DNA from: Ascoidea tarda (nom. inval.)
Taxonomy: Eukaryota; Ascomycota; Saccharomycetes; Ascoideales; Ascoideaceae
Direction of reading: 5' to 3'
Assembly: GCA_030560485.1 (NCBI GenBank)
Contig: JAKTTS010000219.1
Location: forward strand, 1-24,355
DNA: 24,355 nt
Positions 18,226 through 24,355 of this stretch are shown here, piece after piece. Made by a program: the position numbers and the translations under genes. The stretch's first letter is position 1. Each line of letters starts with the position of its first letter. Under the pieces are notes generated by a model that saw only the letters and a program-made list of their open reading frames with translations, did no database searches and was not told the origin of the DNA.

Positions 18226-21200
18226 ATGAATTTCAATTTATCAGAGGCTTTTGCTGAGTTCCAAGCTGCTGAGAAGAGCTTGTACACTGTCAATGACCCA
18301 GAATACCATCTCAATGCTGCCAACGATGCCTTGGCCTATTCCCCAGAAGCCGTTGCGAGAGAGGAAGTCTTTGAGCAGTTGCAAGACCTCGTCCACGCCT
18401 ATTCTACCTTGACTAATAGCCAACAGAAGCAGTTGGCCCATCTTGTCTGCTCCTCTGTCAAGTCTTTGGTCCCCATAACAGACCAGGTGGTTGAAGGAAG
18501 CGATACCGAATCCTTTGAGCAGCACAAAAAGTACTTAGAGCTATATGGCTACTTGATCTATTGTTTATTGACGTTTTTATACTTGGAGAAGATCCCCAGT
18601 TCAATTTCAAATTCAAAATCAACTAAGAAAAACAGTTCAGCGAATACAAATCTACAAATTTTCAAAAACAACTGCAAACAAATCGAAATCATCATGGACT
18701 CAGTCACTTTAATCTTAAAAATCAATCTATCAAAATTATTTCAAACCACACCGGAAAGAGACCTATTTATTTCTTTATTTACAAAACCAATTTACTCATT
18801 AATGGAAAATGAGCAGCGAATCAAGATTGAAACGATTAAGAAATATATGTTTAAGATAATCTCCATATCTGTTAAATACCATGGTCATGCATCAGCCGCG
18901 AAAACTTCGATCTTGCAAAATTTAACTTATTATTTCCATTTAAATTCAATGATGGCAGAATTGCTAAAAGTCTTAAATAGTGAATATGATTACAATCAAT
19001 TAACCGAAGATGTCTTGAAAGAAGTTAGTAATAATCAATTTGATAGCAATGACACCAATGGACCCAAATCAATTGCTGCTTTTATTATCAAATTATCCGA
19101 ATTGTCCCCTCAATTGGTATTAAAACAAATGCCTGTTGTTGCTAAATTATTAGATAATAATTCTCAAACTTTAAGATGTGCAGTCGTTGAATCCTGTGGG
19201 AATATTGTTGTTGATATTTGTAAAAATCAAGAGACATTTGACCGTTATCACAAGCAGACTGAGACTTTATTAGACTTGTTGCAAGAAAGATTTAAAGACC
19301 AAAATCCCTTTGTAAGAACCAAGGCCATTCAAGCTTTAATTAAAGTAACTGACTCACCCATTAAGTTTAATGATAGAAGAAGAGATTTTATTAAATTAGC
19401 TGTCAGAAGCCTTGAGGATAGAAGTTCACTAGTTCGTCGTTATGCAATTAAATTTATTTCAAGTTTAATTTTAACACATCCTTTTAGTTTTTTACATAAT
19501 AATTTGAAATTGTCATTGTGGTTAAAAAACCAGGAACTTACTAAACAAGAAATTAAAAAGCTTAAGAATTATTTGGATAAACAACAAATAGATATTAATG
19601 CATCATCAATGGAAAACGATCAATCAATTGAAGACATTGCTGTCCCTAGTCCACTAGAAGACAACGAAGATAATAATGAAATTGAGATTGAAGATAGTGA
19701 TGATGAAAATGAAAATGAAAATAAAGCCGGAAAAAAAAATAAAGTTACTGAATTTAATAATAATAATAATAATAATAATTCAATTAGAACTAAAACTGAA
19801 TTTTTAAAAATGGTTTATACTTTAAAAGTTTATGACGATGCAATTAAGTTCATTGAAACTATACAAAAGGGAACTGAAATTGTATCAAAATTACTATATT
19901 CCAAAAATAGAATGGAGGTATTGGAAGCAATGAGTTTTTTTGTTTTGACAGATGCATATGGAGTTGAAAATTCTATTTTAGGCATTAAAAAAATGTTGCA
20001 TTTAATTTGGATGGGTGGATCGAATGATGAAGGCAATAGTATTTCAAACCATTTGGTGAATTCTTATAATACGTTATTTTTAACCACGCCTGAAAAGATT
20101 TCCACACTTGAAAAAAATGCTTTTATTGCTAAAAATCTCATCAAGTTAACATATGATACATCAATGGCAGATTTGGCATCATTGGAGAAGCTTTTGTGTG
20201 CCATGTATGAAAAGGGATTTATTAATGAGTCTGTCATTAATATTTTATGGCAGATATATACATTTAAAGAAAAGGATTTTAATAAGAAACAACGCTGTGG
20301 TGCTATTATTGTAATTGGGATGATTTCATTTATTGACAGTAAGATTGCAGTAAAGGGAATCGATGCATTGCTTACGGTGGGATTGGGTAAAAAGGGAAGA
20401 GAAGATTTAATGTTAGCAAAATATAGCTGTATTGCGTTACAAAGAATTGTTCCAATAAGCAAGATTGAAAAAAACGAAAGAAATAGAGCAATGAGGAAGA
20501 ATAAGTTGTTAGATACTAACAAAGAAAATGAAGCACTTGAGAGATTAAGCAAAATGATTTATTTGTATAATGAAGATACTGAATGGTTCAGTGTTGCCGA
20601 ACAAGCTATAAATGCGATCTATTGTATTACGAGTAATGCAAATACAACGTGCAGTGAAATTATTAGGAAAAAAATTCGAGCTGTGTTTGAGAATCCTAAA
20701 GAAGAAGAAAAACAAGTTATTGGGCTATCGCAGTTGTTGTTTATTGTGGGACACATTTCTATAAAGACTATTGTGCATTTAGAGAAATGCGAAGCGATAT
20801 TTAAAAAGGGGAAAATTGAGTTAGAAATGGAAAACGCTAAGAGCAAGAAGAAAAATAAAAACAACGCTGAAGATGATTTAGAAATGATTGGAGCAACGAC
20901 CGAAGATGATTTTACGGAAGTGATTAATGAAGTTAGGGAAAATGAGTTGTTATATGGAACAAGCTCGATATTGGCAAGATTTGGACCACTAGTGAAGGAA
21001 ATTTGCAGCAAAGAGGAAAAATACCAGGACAAGATGTTACAGAGATCAGCAGTTCTTTGTATGTGCAAATTTATGTGTGTATCAAAAAGATACTGCGAAG
21101 ATAACTTGGATTTGTTGGTGTACATAATGGAGAACTCAGCAGATCCAGTAATTAGATCGAATGCAGTGTTGTCGCTAGGGGACATGGCAGTTTGTTTTAA

Positions 21201-21702
21201 CAATTTGGTTGATGAAAAAACCGACAATCTTTATGGATGTTTGCTCGACAAGGACCTCATGGTTCAAAAAACGTGCATGATGACAGTGACCTTTTTGATC
21301 TTAGCTGGGCAGGTGAAGGTGAAGGGCCAATTGAGTCAAATGGCCAAATGTTTGGAGAACAACGACCCAGCTATCTCAGATATGTGCCGGATGTTCTTCC
21401 AGGAGTTGGCTACCAAGGACAATGCCATCTACAATGGGTTCATAGACATCTTCAGCGGGTTGTCGAACGACAAGGAGATTGAGCGAGACTCTCTCAAACG
21501 TATACTCCGGTTCCTCATTGCGTTTATCACGAAGGAGAAGCACCAGAAGCAGCTCGCCGACAAACTCGTGCAAAGGTTGGGCAGGGCAGAGAGCGAGGAG
21601 GAGTGGAAGAACGTCGCCTTTGTGCTCCAGACATTGCCTGTAAAGAGTGATCAGATCAGCGAGGCTCTTGCTACCAAGTACAAGAGTGTGGCAGCTCGCT
21701 GA
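18226..21702 (+). CDS. YCS4: Condensin complex subunit YCS4 (CAP-D2/Cnd1)
   Basis: 1158 residues, close to S. cerevisiae Ycs4 (about 1176). This HEAT-repeat subunit of condensin supports mitotic chromosome compaction and rDNA segregation in the nucleus. The N-terminal Cnd1 region opens with FNLSEAFAEFQAAEKS. HEAT repeats show the family pattern DRSSLVRRYAIKFI...LTHPF at about residues 392-425. The conserved Cnd1 block at about 940-1090 carries DPVIRSNAVLSLGDMAVCFN, KVKGQLSQMAKCLE and ATKDNAIYN. An acidic, disordered insert at about 465-530 contains an 8-Asn run and separates two HEAT blocks. The ATG (18226) is the first in frame, with a GCC rather than an A-rich context. Both gene ends are visibly richer in G and C than the AT-rich middle. 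The stop is TGA. Confidence 0.95.
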   Translation: MNFNLSEAFAEFQAAEKSLYTVNDPEYHLNAANDALAYSPEAVAREEVFEQLQDLVHAYSTLTNSQQKQLAHLVCSSVKSLVPITDQVVEGSDTESFEQHKKYLELYGYLIYCLLTFLYLEKIPSSISNSKSTKKNSSANTNLQIFKNNCKQIEIIMDSVTLILKINLSKLFQTTPERDLFISLFTKPIYSLMENEQRIKIETIKKYMFKIISISVKYHGHASAAKTSILQNLTYYFHLNSMMAELLKVLNSEYDYNQLTEDVLKEVSNNQFDSNDTNGPKSIAAFIIKLSELSPQLVLKQMPVVAKLLDNNSQTLRCAVVESCGNIVVDICKNQETFDRYHKQTETLLDLLQERFKDQNPFVRTKAIQALIKVTDSPIKFNDRRRDFIKLAVRSLEDRSSLVRRYAIKFISSLILTHPFSFLHNNLKLSLWLKNQELTKQEIKKLKNYLDKQQIDINASSMENDQSIEDIAVPSPLEDNEDNNEIEIEDSDDENENENKAGKKNKVTEFNNNNNNNNSIRTKTEFLKMVYTLKVYDDAIKFIETIQKGTEIVSKLLYSKNRMEVLEAMSFFVLTDAYGVENSILGIKKMLHLIWMGGSNDEGNSISNHLVNSYNTLFLTTPEKISTLEKNAFIAKNLIKLTYDTSMADLASLEKLLCAMYEKGFINESVINILWQIYTFKEKDFNKKQRCGAIIVIGMISFIDSKIAVKGIDALLTVGLGKKGREDLMLAKYSCIALQRIVPISKIEKNERNRAMRKNKLLDTNKENEALERLSKMIYLYNEDTEWFSVAEQAINAIYCITSNANTTCSEIIRKKIRAVFENPKEEEKQVIGLSQLLFIVGHISIKTIVHLEKCEAIFKKGKIELEMENAKSKKKNKNNAEDDLEMIGATTEDDFTEVINEVRENELLYGTSSILARFGPLVKEICSKEEKYQDKMLQRSAVLCMCKFMCVSKRYCEDNLDLLVYIMENSADPVIRSNAVLSLGDMAVCFNNLVDEKTDNLYGCLLDKDLMVQKTCMMTVTFLILAGQVKVKGQLSQMAKCLENNDPAISDMCRMFFQELATKDNAIYNGFIDIFSGLSNDKEIERDSLKRILRFLIAFITKEKHQKQLADKLVQRLGRAESEEEWKNVAFVLQTLPVKSDQISEALATKYKSVAAR

Positions 21703-21990
21703 GCAGCAGCAGCAGCACCACCACCATCCTTATCGCGATATCTTATCAGAACTACCACCGCCAAGGATCAAAAGCCAGGCCTAGACCCGCGTCGGCCCGC
21801 ACCAGCGGTCTCTTTATCACGTGCGCTTTGCTGCAGCTGCGGAAAGGCCCAGGTGTGAAAAAGGCGCTGTTCCGAGCCCAGCAAAGAAGGTGTTGTTTCT
21901 GCTGCTTCTCCTGTTTCTGCTTCCTGTTGCTGTTTGCTAATTGCTGATTGCTGCTTCTGCTGCTGTCTCTTCTCTCTGCTCATACCCATA
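21703..21990 (+). promoter_or_regulatory. YCS4-MVP1 intergenic region with E-box
   Basis: A 288-bp GC-richer spacer between tandem genes. ATCACGTG at 21816-21823 matches the Cbf1 site RTCACRTG, about 170 bp before the MVP1 ATG. A CTG/TTGCTTC-rich pyrimidine leader (21891-21985) has no ATG before 21991. GCA and CCA triplet runs follow the YCS4 stop at 21703-21726. Confidence 0.5.
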
Positions 21991-24213
21991 ATGTCCTTGT
22001 TTGCATCCACCGAGCCCACAGACCCTTGGAAATCTCCCAGTGCTACTGCTGCCTGGTCAACTTCCAACAATAACGACATACCTCCTTTGTCGTCTACTAT
22101 TCCTTCTTCTTCGCCATTGATCAATTCCTCTAATACCCTATTCAACAATTCGGACTTGAACTTGAACATCAACATAAATAACAACATATCTTCCCATTCC
22201 AAGACCTACTACGAGAACGATAACGATTCCTCGATCGACAACAATGAAGACCTATCCAGACTAATCAAAAAAATCAAAAAGGTTCCTGTTCCCTTATCTT
22301 ATACCCAATCCTTTAAATACTTTCGCCCAATTGATGGCTTTGTAAGCTTCGACTGCTTGGAACTAATCTTTGAAAAATCAGGTTTGAATCAACTATCGAT
22401 GGAAAACATCCTCAATTTAGTAACAAAAAATAACTCAATTCAATTCATGTCCATAAACGAATGGTTTTGGTATATACTAATGGCCTTAATCTCTCTAGAA
22501 CAAAATAATTTGGGCTCGGGAAATTTTCAAAATTTAGAGAAAAATATCCACAACTTACCTGATTTAATCCTCTCCGATACCTCAATTACTTTAGATCCAA
22601 ACAGCACCTCCAACAATAACTTGTTACTATCCAATTCTAACTCAATTAGTAACGATTCCTCCACAAATAAAGTAAATAACATTTGGGATGATGATATAGA
22701 TAATATCAACTCAAATCCTTTAGGTTCCTCAATTATAACTTCAAATAACTCATCAGTAAATAACACTTTATCTGTCAACATGGACAAAATATCCACTTGG
22801 AATAATCAAGTCAGAGACTCTTTCAATCCAAACTCTGCTGATTTTATAAAAGTTACCGAAATCCCTGAAAAAGAAGGCTTACTATTCAAACATATCAACT
22901 ATTTAATTGTCCACAATGCCCCATTGGCTGATACTGATTCAAACAATGGAAGAAAAGTCATTAGAAGATATTCTGACTTTGTATGGTATGTCATTTCAAA
23001 AATCGAAATCGAAATCAAAATCAATCTTTCAATTATACTTTACTTTTTATTTCATAAACTAACCTCATTTTTTTAATAGGTTGCTTGAAATTCTTTTGAA
23101 AAAATATCCATTCAGATTAATTCCTGAACTTCCCCCCAAAAAATTTTCTGGTATGTCATTTTCTATCTTTTTATTATATCTATTGTGAATTTAATTCTTC
23201 TTTTTTATTCTTTTATTTTTCATTTCGAATTTTATTTTTGTCCCTTTTTGATCTAACATTGACAACTAATAATTCCAGTTTTAGGCTCCAGTAATGATAA
23301 TTTATTTCTTCAACGTCGCCGCCATGGTCTCCAACGCTTCTTAAATCAGCTAATGAAACACCCAATTTTATCAAAGGAATCTCTGGTCATCATGTTTTTA
23401 ACCGTTCCAACTGATTTAAATAGCTGGCGCAGACAAGCCAATGTCGATACAAATGAAGAATTTAAGGGCAAAAGAATCTCAAAAAACTTTATTAAAAACT
23501 GGCACCCAGATAACCAAAAACTATGGAAACAAGCTGAATTATCAATAAAAGACATGTATGAAAACTGGTTTAAAATTTGTATCCTAATCGAAAGAATCGA
23601 AAAGAGAAAAGAACAAATCGCTTACGATAACCTAAAATTCAACTCAATCCTAAATGGCTTCATCGATGTCTCAAACAAAATATACTCAGTTGAATCAAGC
23701 GATATCTCAATGATTAACGCTGGTCTACAAAACGTCAATCTTCACATTTCAAATAGCGCCTCATTGTACAAAGACGAATCTCATAACCTTGATATCGGAA
23801 TCATGCATGAATTTAAAACTTTTCAAGATTATATAAACTCTCTAAGAGGCCTATTTGAAAGATTGAATAGATTGGGTGGAAACACAATCTTTCAAGCTAA
23901 AAAAAGAGTTGAAATAAATACAAACAGATTTAATGAAATTAAAACAAAACCCGATGTTAGAGGCTCAGAAGTTGATAGGCTAATTCAAAGTATTAACAGA
24001 GATAAACAAGATATTATTAGTCAAACTAATAGAGACTGGTTGATAAAAGAATGTGTTCTACATGAATTTGTCATGTTCCAAGAAACTCAATATAAAATTA
24101 CAAAAATCTTTCAAGAATGGGGAGCAGATAGGTTAAAATATGGTGAATTGCAGGCCGATAATTGGAATCAAATGTGTAACCTATTACAACAAATGCCCTA
24201 TAATAGACAATAG
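21991..24213 (+). CDS. MVP1: Sorting nexin MVP1 (PX-BAR), three exons
   Basis: Spliced from 21991-22985, 23080-23150 and 23279-24213 (666 aa; S. cerevisiae Mvp1 is 511 and intronless). An endosomal sorting nexin of the Snx8 type that binds PI3P and works in retrograde endosome-to-Golgi sorting. Start at the ATG at 21991, since the open frame further upstream has no ATG. Residues 1-280 are Ser/Asn-rich and disordered, with a DPW motif near the start. The PX domain spans about 283-395, with RRYSDF before intron 1 and [10 protein letters not shown] in exon 2. Splicing restores [15 protein letters not shown] across intron 1 and [10 protein letters not shown] across intron 2. The PX ends in the family pattern [16 protein letters not shown] helical BAR-like region fills residues 420-666. 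The stop is TAG. The neighbouring AIM34 matches the S. cerevisiae order. Confidence 0.93.
22986..23079 (+). other. MVP1 intron 1 (94 nt)
   Basis: Donor GTATGT, branch candidate AACTAAC at 23057-23063, acceptor TAG ending 23079. It interrupts a Trp codon in the PX domain. Without splicing, the frame runs into a stop within the intron and loses PX homology. Confidence 0.92.
23151..23278 (+). other. MVP1 intron 2 (128 nt)
   Basis: Donor GTATGT, acceptor CAG ending 23278. Branch candidates are ATCTAAC (23251-23257) and AACTAAT (23264-23270); the first has the better distance. It interrupts a Val codon in the PX domain, and splicing restores the family sequence. Confidence 0.92.
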
Positions 24214-24300
24214 CCTGGAAAATTCTTTTAAAATAAAACAAAAAATTGAAAATAAAAGCCCAAACACCAATTAAATTTTATTTCCCCAAAAAATTATCCG
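24214..24300. other. MVP1 3' flank
   Basis: A-rich stretch after the MVP1 stop, likely the 3' untranslated region and polyadenylation area. No gene is seen. Confidence 0.6.
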
Positions 24301-24302
24301 AT

Positions 24303-24353
<51 letters not shown>

Positions 24354-24355
24354 TT
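24301..24355. repeat. (ATTT)n microsatellite at the right edge
   Basis: About 13.75 perfect ATTT units run to the last base of the window, so the full length is unknown. Confidence 0.97.

Noticed and set aside
21703-21858. 51-codon open extension after the YCS4 TGA (Ala and Pro runs)
   Set aside because: The conserved Ycs4 C-terminus is already complete, and the GC-rich DNA lacks stops by composition, so this is ordinary 3' flank.
1-24355. Transposons, LTR elements and CRISPR arrays
   Set aside because: No transposase or reverse-transcriptase-like frame, no long terminal repeats and no regularly spaced palindromic repeats were seen.

Overview
This window looks like an AT-rich nuclear contig from a budding yeast (Saccharomycotina). 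The evidence is Asn/Ser-rich low-complexity proteins, GTATGT-type introns, very short intergenic spacing at one end, and a set of recognisable yeast genes. Genus cannot be assigned. One CTG codon falls at a hydrophobic CBM21 position in the GAC1/PIG1-type gene, which weakly favours the standard code (CUG = Leu). Both window ends are simple repeats, (TTA)18 at the left and (ATTT)n at the right, so this may be a contig that broke at microsatellites.

Layout, left to right. (1) An ERC1-type MATE transporter on the minus strand (52-1809). (2) A long 3.9-kb divergent intergenic region (1810-5748) with several tandem repeats, a cluster of inverted CCAAT boxes, a GC-rich island and a TATA box. (3) A GAC1/PIG1-type glycogen-targeting subunit of protein phosphatase 1 on the plus strand. 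It is split by one in-frame TGA into a Q/N-rich N-terminal ORF (5749-6588) and a PP1-binding plus CBM21 part (first ATG 6634, end 8217). (4) A 3.6-kb gap between convergent genes (8218-11858), with no recognised gene but three small candidate ORFs and a 17-bp AT-rich palindrome. (5) AIM34, a mitochondrial SAP-domain protein, on the minus strand (11859-13604), greatly enlarged by an acidic repeat linker. (6) A 1330-residue coiled-coil protein on the minus strand (13904-17896), a candidate spindle-pole outer-plaque component. (7) YCS4, the condensin HEAT-repeat subunit, on the plus strand (18226-21702), divergent from (6). (8) MVP1, a PX-BAR sorting nexin with two introns, on the plus strand (21991-24213).

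From memory of the S. cerevisiae map, PIG1 and YCS4 are neighbours, AIM34 and MVP1 are neighbours, and GAC1 (the PIG1 paralogue) neighbours MPC54, a meiotic spindle-pole plaque protein. Having all of these on one 24-kb segment is what an ancestral, pre-duplication order would look like. It supports the AIM34 call and suggests an Mpc54-like role for the coiled-coil gene. The genes do not form one pathway: the functions are efflux, glycogen control, mitochondrial inheritance, spindle pole, chromosome condensation and endosomal sorting.

The most notable features are the in-frame TGA in the PP1 regulator, the large gene-poor convergent gap, the MASC-like C-terminus of the coiled-coil protein, and two MVP1 introns that begin with the same 11 bases.
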